A DNA stretch of 54,543 bases from positions 1-54,543 of the forward strand of contig RBNI01000026.1 in the NCBI GenBank assembly GCA_003990745.1, written 5' to 3'. The translations under genes and the position numbers were made by a program. Source of the DNA: Jimgerdemannia flammicorona. Lineage: Eukaryota; Mucoromycota; Endogonomycetes; Endogonales; Endogonaceae. Of this stretch, positions 46,101-54,543 are shown one piece after another. Below the pieces are notes generated by a model. That model did no database searches. It saw only the letters and a list, made by a program, of their open reading frames with translations, and was not told where the DNA came from. The number at the start of each line of letters is the position of its first letter. Position 1 is the first letter of the stretch.

Positions 46101-48252
46101 CAACTGTTTCATAATTTTGACATACCATTGATGTTAGATTTAAGTAATGTCTCATTCCGCTTCAGAGCCATATTTATGGCATTTATCATCTCATCGTCGA
46201 TGTTGACTTCTAAAGATGAACAGCGAATAGGTGAACAAACATGCACAGGTCAGCTGGACCAAATCATCCACATTCAACCAGTCACACACTGATTTCCGAC
46301 ATACCTCCGAGATTCAGCTGGGTAAGGGTCGTGTTCTGCTTCATAGACTCGGCCAGAACACGGGCACCCTCAGCGCCGATTTCGTTATCTATGAATACGC
46401 AATAGGTTGGCTGGATTGAATCACCCACATTCAAACAGTTACACACTGATTTCCGACATACCTCGGAGATTCAGTTGAGTAAGGGTCGTGTTCTGCTTTA
46501 GAGACTCGGCCAGAGCACGGGCACCCTCAGCGTTGATTTCGTTATCTATCATACGCACAGGTCAGCTGGATGGAATCATTGACATCCAAACTGCCACACA
46601 CTGATTACTGACATACCTCCGAGATTCAGCTGGGTAAGGGTCGTATTCTGTTGCAGAGACTCGGCCAGAGCACGGCCACCCTCAGCGCCGATTTCGTTAT
46701 CTATGAATACGCACAGGTCAGCTGGATCGAATCACCGACATTCTAACAGCCACACACTGATTTCCGACATACATTCCAAATTCAACTGGGTAAGGGTCGT
46801 GTTCTGCTTCAGAGACTCGGCCAGAGCACGGGCACCCTCAGCGCCAATTTCGTTATCTATGAATACGCACAGGTCAGCTGGATCGAATCACCCACATTCA
46901 AACAGCCACACACAGATCTCCGACATACTTTCGAGATTCAGCTGGGTAAGGGTCATGTTCAGCTTCAGGGACTCAGCCAAAGCACGGGCACCCTCAGCGC
47001 CGATTTCGTTATCTATGAATACGCACAGGTCAGCTGGATCGGATCACCCACATTCAAACAGTCCCACACTGATTTCCGACATACATTCGAGATTGAGCTG
47101 GGTAAGGGTCGCGTTCTGCTTCAGAGACTCGGCCAAAGCACGGGCGCCCTCAGCGCCGATTTCGTTATCTATGAATACGCATAGGTCAGCTGGATCGAAT
47201 CACCCACATTCAAAAAGCCACACACTGATTTCCGACATACATTCGAGATTCAGCTGGGTAAGGGACGTGTTCTGCTTCAGAGACTCGGCCAGAGCACGGG
47301 CACCCTCAGCGCCGATTTTGTTATCTATGAATACACAGGTCAGCTGGATCGAATCACCCACATTCAAACAGTCACACACTGATTTCCGACATACTGTAGA
47401 GATTCAACTGGGTAAGGGTCGTGTTCTGCTTCAGAGACTCGGCCAGAGTACGGGCACCCTCATCTTTAATGTTATTCGCTGAAAAATGCATAAATACGCA
47501 CGGTCAGCTGGATAGAATCACCTACATTCAAAAGTCACACGCTGATTTCCTACGTACATCTGAGATTCAGCTGGGTAAGGGTCGTGTTATGCTTCAGAGG
47601 CTCGGCCAGAGCACGGGCACCCTCAGCGCCGATAAAGTTATCTAAATGAATACGAAGTCAGCTGGATCGAATCACCAACATTCAAATAGTCACATACTGA
47701 TTTCCGACATACAGGAGATATTCAACTGAGTAAGGGTCGTGTTCTGCTTCAGAGACTCGGCCAGAGCACGGGCACCCTCATCGCCGATGCTATTCCCTGA
47801 AAAATGCACAAATACGCACAGGTCAGCTGGATCGAATCACCCACATTCAAACAGTCATACACTGACTTCCGACATACTTTCGAGATTCAGCTGGGTAAGG
47901 GTCGTGTTCTGCTTCAGAGATTCGGCCAGAACACGGGCACCCTCATCGCCGATGCCATTTGCTGAAAAATGTATATACAAATACGCACAGGTCAGCTAGA
48001 TCGATTCACCAACATTCAACTGATTTCCGACATACATTCGAGATCCAGCTGGGTAAGGGTGGTGTTCTGCTTCAGAGACTCCGCCAGCGCGAGTACACCC
48101 TCAGCGTTAATATCTGAAGTTGAACAGATGGATGAGGCAAATACGCACAGATTGTCAGTTGGAACTCGTCAGACAGCTACAATCAACAGTTCACTCTGTT
48201 CAAACATACCAATGAGATTCAGCGTAGTCTGGGTCGTGAGCAGTGTTGGCAT
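43102..48252 (-). CDS. LRR-pseudokinase-kinase receptor-like protein (20 exons)
   Basis: Hand splicing gives 20 exons and an uninterrupted 1202-residue protein, with phases agreeing at every junction. Exons (plus-strand positions): 48210-48252, 48036-48113, then LRR exons 47878-47961, 47713-47796, 47558-47641, 47395-47478, 47241-47324, 47085-47168, 46929-47012, 46773-46856, 46617-46700, 46462-46545, 46305-46388 and 46126-46209. The kinase part is 45425-45974, 45172-45347, 44604-45083, 44259-44550, 43957-44158 and 43102-43881. Residues 15-376 are leucine-rich repeats of ribonuclease-inhibitor/NLRC type, with core IGAEGARALAESLKQNTT. About 377-490 is a charged linker. About 495-745 is a pseudokinase: glycine loop IGRGNYGTVY at 504 and Lys528 of VAVK are kept, but HRD is HRG (617-619) and DFG is GFS (637-639). 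About 800-1067 is a kinase with VAVK Lys843, HCD (931-933), Asn938, DFG (951-953) and APE (978-980). No signal peptide or membrane segment is obvious, so a cytosolic sensor is inferred. Confidence 0.85.
43510..44475 (-). other. Active-type kinase-coding segment of the receptor-like gene
   Basis: The glycine loop is unusual (ACRGGFADIHMG), of the GGFADV style seen in many fungal TKL-like kinases. The Lys, the catalytic Asp (in HCDMHSGN), DFG and APE are present, so activity is plausible. The HRD Arg is Cys. The sequence TDFGLSRTFEE and the activation segment end in RLAYIAPELW. About 135 residues of low-complexity tail follow to the stop at 43102. Confidence 0.8.
44604..45615 (-). other. Pseudokinase-coding segment of the receptor-like gene
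   Basis: Spans three exons. It retains the glycine loop, the VAVK lysine, a candidate helix-C Glu (539) and the DIYSLGILLWEI segment. The catalytic-loop Asp is Gly619, whose codon is split across an exon junction, so the base at that splice site matters. The metal-binding DFG reads GFS, and no APE motif is present. Predicted to bind nucleotide weakly or not at all and to act as a regulatory domain. Confidence 0.8.
46126..48113 (-). repeat. Tandem one-exon-per-LRR array
   Basis: Thirteen tandem exons. The first is 78 nt, and the next twelve are each exactly 84 nt, encoding 28 residues from one Leu-rich repeat to the next. All break after the first base of a codon. The introns between LRR exons are mostly 70-81 nt (the last is 95), have GTATGT-type donors and CATAG or TTCAG acceptors, and are themselves similar to one another (for example GTATGTCGGAAATCAGTGTG). 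The duplicated unit is therefore exon plus intron, about 156 bp. The last repeat (46126-46209) is the most diverged. Confidence 0.9.
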
Positions 48253-48426
48253 GTTTGTTTAAGTGTTAAGAGCAACGTGTCAAATGGTCAAATGTCGGTT
48301 AATAAAACTTTATTCCCAACCCTAACCCTGGGCATCCGATAATCGATCTAACAATATACGCTTTGTAAGGTATCTTAAACACTGCTTTCTATCATCCATA
48401 ACCCCCACTCAATATAAGACAACTGC
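48253..48426. promoter_or_regulatory. Divergent intergenic region upstream of the kinase gene
   Basis: About 170 bp separate the kinase ATG from the first plus-strand reading frame to the right, so any promoter for the kinase gene must lie here or beyond. I see no clear TATA box in the expected place. Assigned by position only. Confidence 0.3.
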
Positions 48427-48809
48427 ATGACAAACACCCTTCCTGTTCACCTCAGGCACCATCTTTGGTCTGTACTCTCAAGTACGTCCCACTCGCCCCG
48501 CCTCCTCCGCCATCAACCACTTCCCACCGGAGGTCTTCGAGAACATTATCCTGCACATTGCCGCAACGTCACGACTTCATCTCCTTCATCCTCACGAGTT
48601 ATCCCAGCACAAACGTGGCCACGGCCTCCTACCTACGAGAGCGGTGGTTCAAAGCGCATTACGATGACGACTCGACCTCGGGTGCTGATGGAATGCTAGG
48701 GCGTCGGGGTTGGGGGGTGGGTACTTACACGATCTGTCACTTGTTGCTGATAAGGTCATTGTTCTCGCCATGCTTGCGCCCTCGTATCGACACGAGACCG
48801 TTTTGGTAG
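48427..48809 (+). pseudogene. F-box-like remnant with frameshift
   Basis: One frame reads SAINHFPPEVFENIILHIAAT, which resembles an F-box start (P-x-E-x-x-x-x-I-L). A second frame then continues HDFISFILTSYPSTNVATAS and YLRERWFKAHYDDDST. The two join only if about one base change in length is allowed near 48568. Composition is CpG-normal, as in the kinase gene. The 3' part (48810-49270) is open only in short pieces and may hold introns. F-box proteins recruit targets for ubiquitination, but this assignment rests on one short stretch. Confidence 0.35.
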
Positions 48810-49274
48810 TGAGTGGGCTGTCAGAACTCGTCGTACCGAGGTAAGCGAGGATCGTGTTTTGTCATAGGCGCAATAACCCAACGGGTCATCGTTGGGCGCG
48901 TGTGTTGACTTGATCGTGTCCACGGAGATGGATGCCGGGTGAAAAGAAAATAGGGGATTAAGATATCGCGTGAGGACTGTGTTCCTATATTTGAGGCTAT
49001 ACGATAACTCGACAGATGTTTTCTTCGCACTGGACCCGGAATATCGCGTCATCACTGGCCGACACCGCCTCCTTGACTTTTCCCTGCCATCTCTGCCTCT
49101 GAACTGACTCCCTTCTCCCCTTCAACCCCTCCCTCATCGCCACCAGCCCCCCTTCCTAGCCACACCTCCTTCCGCATGGTCACCACAACGCGTTGGCGGA
49201 GTTGGCAATCGACGAACGTGAGGAGCTATGCACCGGTCAGCTAAACAAGCATCTCATGCGGCAACAACCTTCAT

Positions 49275-49601
49275 TTGATTTTTGAGATCAAGGACAATGT
49301 GATCGTCATCATCTATCTCAATGTCGATGAGCTGACCATCAGCTATTATATCGTGAACGTCGAAATGACCTTCTCAACCAGCCCTTTTTTCAGGAATGAA
49401 GACGCAGGGAATGCATGCACATCTATCACGCTGAACTGCTGCGAAGCACACAAAATTCCTGCTCTGCAAACATCAGACCACGTGGCGGCGGCGGTGAGGG
49501 AGTCAGGTAATGACTATGACAAATTTGCAGTGGTTGACGGCGGAGTGGCGGCTCCATACAATATACGTACCTTTCGTATCCCACTCGCCTCGTTGTTCTG
49601 A
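49275..49601 (+). CDS. Hypothetical ORF, unrecognised
   Basis: 108 codons, CpG-normal, with hydrophobic strands at the start (NVIVIIYLNVDELTISYYIV) and a polar middle. I recognise no motif. It may be an exon of a larger gene with the F-box-like remnant to its left or the frame to its right, because no spacer of its own is evident. Confidence 0.3.
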   Translation: MIFEIKDNVIVIIYLNVDELTISYYIVNVEMTFSTSPFFRNEDAGNACTSITLNCCEAHKIPALQTSDHVAAAVRESGNDYDKFAVVDGGVAAPYNIRTFRIPLASLF

Positions 49602-49622
49602 CACGCAAATATGATACTCTAA

Positions 49623-49958
49623 ATGGCAGGTGCTAGGATTACGTGGTTGCTGGTGCACTATGTGCACGCACTGACTGTGCAGATCGCTGAGACGTACGGG
49701 TATCTGTGGGTGTCGCACCGCAGGGATGGGGGCCATGTTGGAGGCGTACGTGATGGTGTATGCCAAAATGGCGAGCAGGAAGTGAGGTTCTGGAGTGAAG
49801 AGTTTACAGCTCTGAATGGGTCGTTTGAGTTTGCAAGCTTATCGGAGAAGTATTCAGATGGGAAAAGCATACTTGGGAAGGTGAAAAGGAAAACAATACT
49901 TGTGCAGGAAGGTGATTTCGGAGCTGTGATGAAGGAGGTCAGGCCATCCAAGACCTGA
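49623..49958 (+). CDS. Hypothetical ORF, unrecognised
   Basis: 111 codons reading MAGARITWLLVHYVHALTVQ, then ETYGYLWVSHRRDGGHVGGV, and ending VMKEVRPSKT. Codon and CpG use match the kinase island. No domain recognised. It could be the last exon of a plus-strand gene starting left of 49600. Confidence 0.35.
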   Translation: MAGARITWLLVHYVHALTVQIAETYGYLWVSHRRDGGHVGGVRDGVCQNGEQEVRFWSEEFTALNGSFEFASLSEKYSDGKSILGKVKRKTILVQEGDFGAVMKEVRPSKT

Positions 49959-51648
49959 ATGCTGGCGTGGAGTTTTGATCAATTTTATGAAGTTTCAGGG
50001 CTTGTTTTGTTTTGGAAGGAGGTGACAAAATATGAGACAAAAATTTATTGAAAGTAAAATAATATGTCAATTAAATTGAAGTAAATAAATTCTTTTGGTT
50101 TGATGTGAGGATTTGTGATTATTTAAGCAAATTGCAGCCATTTTGTTTACTCAGCAAAAGGTCTTTAATGATTATAATATTTCCAGTTATAGATTCTGAT
50201 GCAAATATAAATACTATATATAATAATAGTGAGATATACTACTGCTATAGACTGCAGAGAAAGAAATTTCAAAAAAAGATAATGATAATATACTAATAGA
50301 TTATAAATACCAAATTAAGATGATTAGATATTGACAAAAATGAAGTAGTTTGAGGTGATGAGGTTTTGTATAGATAAGCTCTGATAGATATATATAATTG
50401 TAAAGAATAGAAATAACAAATTATTGAGCAGCAAACATATAAGTCTCTATCTCTAAATAACAGCACTTACAGATTGGGTAAAAAAATCTCTGCAAGCTTA
50501 TAAGGTTATGATAGTAAAGATTGATAGTATAAAATAGTTGTCTTATTCTATATTGCAAGTTCTAACCTACTACATAGTAGTCTTACCCAAGGACTAATTA
50601 TCAACTAATGAATTTATAAAATTTTAGAGTAAATATACTAAATATAACAGTAGTAAGATTAGAGATTTATTAGAAGACTAGTTGTTAATTAAAGATATTC
50701 TAAATATATATATATATTATTCAGTGTCTGATTCTCTTCTTTAAGAGGAGATGAGTATTTAACATTTTTGTCAACTTATACTCTCTATATACCATGAGCT
50801 TAGTACTAGTCAAGAATTTATATTTCTTATTATTTTATTATTTTAATTATATAGAACTACATTATTAACTGACTATAAAATAAATAAAAAAAAAGATATA
50901 AAGAGTAATATAAAATAATATATAATATCTATTAAAATTAATATTAATTAATAGATAATTAATAAGCTAGATAATAAAAAAAATATTATTTATTTGTAAT
51001 ATTATTATTTTAAGAATTTAATAATGAGAATAATATTATTTTATAAATAATTTTGCAGCTCTTTTAAATATTTAAATTTAATATAAAATATATAATTATT
51101 ATTCTATATAATTCAAAATATTATATCTGTTAAATATATTATGAAGAATATTTATTAAAAAAATATTTATTATATTTTAATAAATTAATATTATATATTA
51201 TTATTATAATTAAGTTTTTTTTTTTTTTTATTTTTTAATTTTTTATTTTTTTTTTTTTAATTTTTAAATATTTGATTTTTTTTTTTACTAACTTTTATAT
51301 AATAAAACTATATACCAATAGAATTAATATATTACAGAGAGTCAAAGATGACTTTTGGCTCTACATTTTGAGTTCTTGAGAAAGTGCTAAGTTTTAATTA
51401 TCTTTTATAGTAAAGTCTAGATATTATCTTTAGGTTCTTATACTAGTAGAAGTACTGTACTTATATCTTAAATTAATCAGACTCAGAATTATTAACAAGT
51501 CAGATTTGAGAGTTCTTTATAATAAGAATACTACTTTATTCTTATATTTAGAAAAAGCAGAGCTAAGATTATAATATACTTAATATAGAGAATATTTATA
51601 TATATTTATAAGGTTATAACTAAATATGGGGTACTGGATATATCTATA
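49959..51648. other. AT-rich spacer, no gene seen
   Basis: The CpG-normal island ends near 49970 and A/T-rich sequence resumes. From 51210 to 51290 there are several runs of 8-13 T. Short frames near 50105-50296 look incidental. No RNA gene or known repeat is recognised. Confidence 0.5.
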
Positions 51649-52609
51649 TATAATATAACATACTCAGCTCAATAGTGGCAAATTATAAGATTAGAGGTTG
51701 ATATAGTTTGGCTTGACAATTTAGTAGTTTCCTTCTTAAGTAGCAGTGATCTCCAAAAATATATGATTTCTGTATAACAATCTCTTATATAGTGCAATAA
51801 TCTCCAAAAGTATGTGATTTCTACAGATAACTCAATTTGGTACAGATTCTCCTAAATCAGCAGCTCTTTAGAAATAACAGATAACTTAATAATTCAGATA
51901 ACTCAGATGTTGCAGATTCTTAACAAGTTATATCAAAAACTGGTTTCATTTGTATGGGGTTATATCATAGACTGGTTCTACTGCAAAGTTATATTGGATA
52001 GACTGACTTATAGTAAGAATAGCAAGCTCTCTGGAAATAGTGGATGATATGGATTTTTTCTAAATTGGCAGACTTCTTAAATAACTCAGATTCTTTTCTT
52101 GGTAAAGTTATATTAAGACTGGCTTTGTTTACATGAATAAGTTTACTGTAAAGTTACATCAATAGACTGACTTTGTGATAAGATGGTAGACTTTTTTTTT
52201 TAAAAATAGTAGCTCTTTCTTAAGTAGTGAATTTACTCAAATTCTGCAGACTTATCTAACAAGTGAACTAAGGCTTTATATTGGAAAGAAGACCAAAGTG
52301 GAAAGGGAAGCTGTTGCTTTAGATTCAATTTCAGACTGAAGTTTATTCACTCTTATCTCTGGGGTATTTTATACAGTTATAGTTGCTATCTGGTTACTAT
52401 ATTACTAATTATAGACTGCTAACTATGGTAAGTGTACCTGAATAGTATAGTGTACTGAAACAGTATAGTATACTGGACTGGTATACTGTTTCTGATCTCT
52501 GGTTAATTATATAGGTTGGTATAGTAAAGTAGTCTTGATTACTTAGTATACTAAATATAATATAAGGCTAATTTATAATTTTAGTGGTACAATTCTGCTG
52601 CTCATCACA
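51649..52609 (-). repeat. 3' LTR of the truncated element 3 copy
   Basis: Starts TATAATATAAC (TGTAATATGCC expected) and runs to ATCACA at 52609. At about 960 bp it is shorter than the 1.4-kb LTRs of element 3, so it carries deletions. The left part (TATAGTTTGGCTT near 51700) matches the end of the other LTRs in reverse complement. Confidence 0.75.
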
Positions 52610-52653
52610 TCAGTCTCCACTAAAGAATGGTCTGTCCTCAGACTATCCTTTAG
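52610..52653 (-). other. Hairpin and polypurine tract of the truncated copy
   Basis: On the plus strand, CTAAAGAATGGT (52620-52631), a 10-nt loop and ACTATCCTTTAG (52642-52653) form the same stem as at 39367-39399, with one mismatch and one G-T wobble. Confidence 0.7.
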
Positions 52654-52899
52654 TCATCATCTCAATATGTATAAATATTTTCAGCATCAATACCTAAATC
52701 ATCATCTTCATTTGAATCAGAGTTACTCTATTTAAGAGATTCTTCTTCTTTTTCTAGGAATAGGATTTCAACATAGTTGATGATATTCAGATAGATGGCA
52801 GAATTCATTTATTATATATCATTCAGAAAAAACTGCACCTGTATCAGTACTGGGGTGTTTTATTTGTAGATTATATATAATCTATCTGAAGTAGTGGTG

Positions 52900-54472
52900 T
52901 TTTTCTAGGTCAGACCAGTGGAGTTCTTGATGTAGATAAGGTCTGAGATTGGCAGGTTCTGCAACTGCCCTCCAATTGCATAGTAGGTCTATAGCTGGTG
53001 GACTTGTAGTAAACATCTGACCAGAGTGAGATTCTCCTGATGGATCTGGATTTGTTAAAGGGGGTTTTCTGGAGAACTGGAAGTAATTGGAATAAACTCA
53101 GAACAAGAGTCTGGAGATGCTGATTAATTGTCTGATTCATAGTGTGGGGAGAGGTATATTTTGAAGTAATTAATATATACTGGTGTCCTCAGAGTTTATC
53201 TATCCATACTTCTTAAATAGATATTAGTTTCTCTAATATTGTATATAAGATAAGTTCCTTCTCATTTGGGCTTCAGTTTGATGATAAAGTTTGTTTCAAT
53301 TATACTTCTCCAAACTAATACTTGATCTCTAATCTTGATCTTCTGATCCTTCTGCTTCTGATTATAGTACTTCTTTTATCTTTCTTGGGCCTTGATAATC
53401 TGGACTCAGACTTGATTATATAATTGTTCTATCTTCTTGAGGAGGTCTCCAAGGTTCTTATGATCAGCAGTTCTGGTTTTCTTAGCAAACATCATTTTGA
53501 AGAGCTTTTGTTTAGTAAAGGCAGCAGGACTATTCTGAATTTCCCATAAGATCTCTAGTAAGCAGAGGTCCCAGTTGGTAGAATTGATTTGGGCAAGTCT
53601 TTTTTGATAGTCTGGTTCATTTATTCTATCATACCATTGGTCTGAGGGTAATATGATATAATATATTTAAGATAGATCTTATGAATTCAGACATAACTTA
53701 TAATTATATTATTGATGAATTCTGTGTCTCAGTTAGAGATAAGTTTTCTGGGGGTCCATATCTGAGTGTGAGTCTATGGAGGAGACTTATAATGGTCAAG
53801 ACATCTGTAATTTCCATTGAGAAAGCTTTGGGCTACTTGGTCAGATATTTTACAAATATAAGGATATACTTATTCCTTCTTGATGTAACTGATAGAGGTC
53901 CAATTACATCTACTCTCTATCTCTAAAAGATGTTGTCTAGTGGTATAATTAGTTCTAGTGATACTTGATGATTCTTCCTTCTTTGATACTTCTGACAGAT
54001 ATCACATTTCTTGAGTATATCCTGGACTTGTGTTCTGAGATTGGGCCAATGTTGATATGTTGTTTGTAACTTTTCTTCTATGTTTGCCTGTCCTTGGTGA
54101 ACTTTCTGGTATTTTTTTTGGGTGAGATCTTCTTATACTTTGATAGTCAGAGGAACTTCCTTTAGGGTATAGTTCCTTGGTATATCTTTCTTCTAGTTTA
54201 TTAGAGTTGGTGGAAAAGTATATCAACATTATTGTGAGCTTTCCCTGCTTTATGAATGATGGTGATTTTGTAATCCTGAAGGATAAGAATCTGGTGGGCT
54301 AAGATTCTAGTAGGTTCCTTACAGTTGAATAGCTATTTGAGGGCTATATGGTCAGTTATCAGAGTGAATATTTTTCTAATGAGGTAATGCTTGAATAGAG
54401 TGACCACTTATATGACTACAAGGTATTTTAGTTTGGTGCTACCATAGTTGGTTTGCTGCTGATTAATTGCTT

Positions 54473-54474
<2 letters not shown>
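52900..54474 (-). pseudogene. pol fragment of the truncated copy: RNase H and integrase (broken)
   Basis: On the minus strand the RNase H end (LITDHIALK near 54340 and HKAGKAHNNVDILFHQL near 54220) is followed by the integrase core (VEYLTK then YGPPEN near 53750). Further on are pieces equal to the integrase tail of element 3 (KLKPK-EGTYLIYNI near 53260). Stops are dense. It matches element 3 in order but differs at many bases. Confidence 0.78.

Positions 54475-54543
<69 letters not shown>
54475..54543 (-). repeat. Run of 69 T at the window edge
   Basis: A continuous T-run that interrupts the RNase H region of the truncated element. The simplest reading is the A-tail of a LINE inserted on the minus strand, as the plus-strand LINE at 3454-9142 ends in A34. 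An assembly artefact or a contig end in a homopolymer is the alternative. Confidence 0.5.

Larger units (their letters stand above)
51649..54474 (-). mobile_element. Truncated copy of Ty3/gypsy element 3, minus strand
   Basis: The reverse complement aligns with the right half of element 3. The 3' LTR (51649-52609), hairpin and polypurine tract (52610-52653), C-terminal integrase tail, integrase core (about 53300-53960) and RNase H (to 54474) are in order. It is heavily mutated and stops at the T-run that ends the window, so its 5' half is missing from view. Confidence 0.85.

Noticed and set aside
46703..47482. Long plus-strand frame of 259 codons across the LRR array
   Set aside because: It is antisense to the 84-nt exons and their introns. 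Its repeats (MNTHRSAGS...) only mirror the exon-intron duplication. The minus-strand gene explains the region with correct splice sites and phases.
46126..48113. A CRISPR-like pattern of direct repeats with regular spacing
   Set aside because: The repeats are coding exons and the spacers are similar introns with splice signals, and the organism is a fungus.
48318..48330. CCCTAACCCT resembling telomere repeat
   Set aside because: Only two units in ordinary intergenic DNA, far from the window ends.
53681..53926. Plus-strand frame in the truncated element
   Set aside because: Shadow of the minus-strand integrase.

Overview
The window looks like a repeat-rich fungal contig. Short introns (about 53-151 nt) with GTATGT-type donors, chromovirus and other Ty3/gypsy LTR elements, a non-LTR (LINE) element, and a receptor-like (TKL-type) kinase gene all point to a fungus. 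The kinase style would fit an early-diverging (Mucoromycota-like) or basidiomycete lineage, but that placement is only a guess. Two compositions alternate. Mobile elements are CpG-poor and full of C-to-T and G-to-A stops. The island at about 43.1-50.0 kb keeps normal CpG and an intact multi-exon gene.

Layout. 1-2.3 kb: a G-rich minisatellite, then two separate fold-back (inverted-repeat) elements. 2.3-19.1 kb: a three-level nest. An AT-rich repeat (called RepA here) is split by a minus-strand chromovirus (2832-18855, 1.9-kb LTRs, 5-bp duplication TAAAA). One LTR of that chromovirus is itself split by a plus-strand LINE (3454-9142) with a 34-A tail and a 14-bp target duplication. 19.6-28.4 kb: a second Ty3/gypsy element on the plus strand, with 1.56-kb LTRs that contain an ORF and a pol that includes a dUTPase-like domain. 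28.4-30.45 kb: AT-rich DNA with a fossil transposase. 30.46-40.79 kb: a third Ty3/gypsy family, also with a dUTPase-like domain. 40.8-41.9 kb: an 18-bp minisatellite. 42.0-42.9 kb: an uninterrupted inverted RepA copy that serves as the empty-site control for the first nest. 51.65-54.47 kb: a truncated minus-strand copy of the third family, ending in a run of 69 T at the window edge.

The host-like locus is a 20-exon gene on the minus strand (43102-48252). By hand it splices to an uninterrupted 1202-residue protein. Its N-terminus is an array of leucine-rich repeats in which twelve consecutive exons are exactly 84 nt (28 residues, one repeat each). A short charged linker follows, then a kinase domain that lacks the catalytic Asp and the DFG motif (a pseudokinase), then a second kinase domain with its key residues present. 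This LRR-pseudokinase-kinase order resembles the logic of tandem-kinase receptors and is the best candidate for a new system here. Divergently transcribed from it is a short, apparently frameshifted F-box-like remnant, followed by two unrecognised reading frames.

The other theme is retroelement biology. Two different Ty3/gypsy families carry a dUTPase-like domain between protease and reverse transcriptase, preceded by a Cys/His-rich module. Both have a perfect hairpin directly against the polypurine tract. Two families have protein-coding sequence inside their LTRs.
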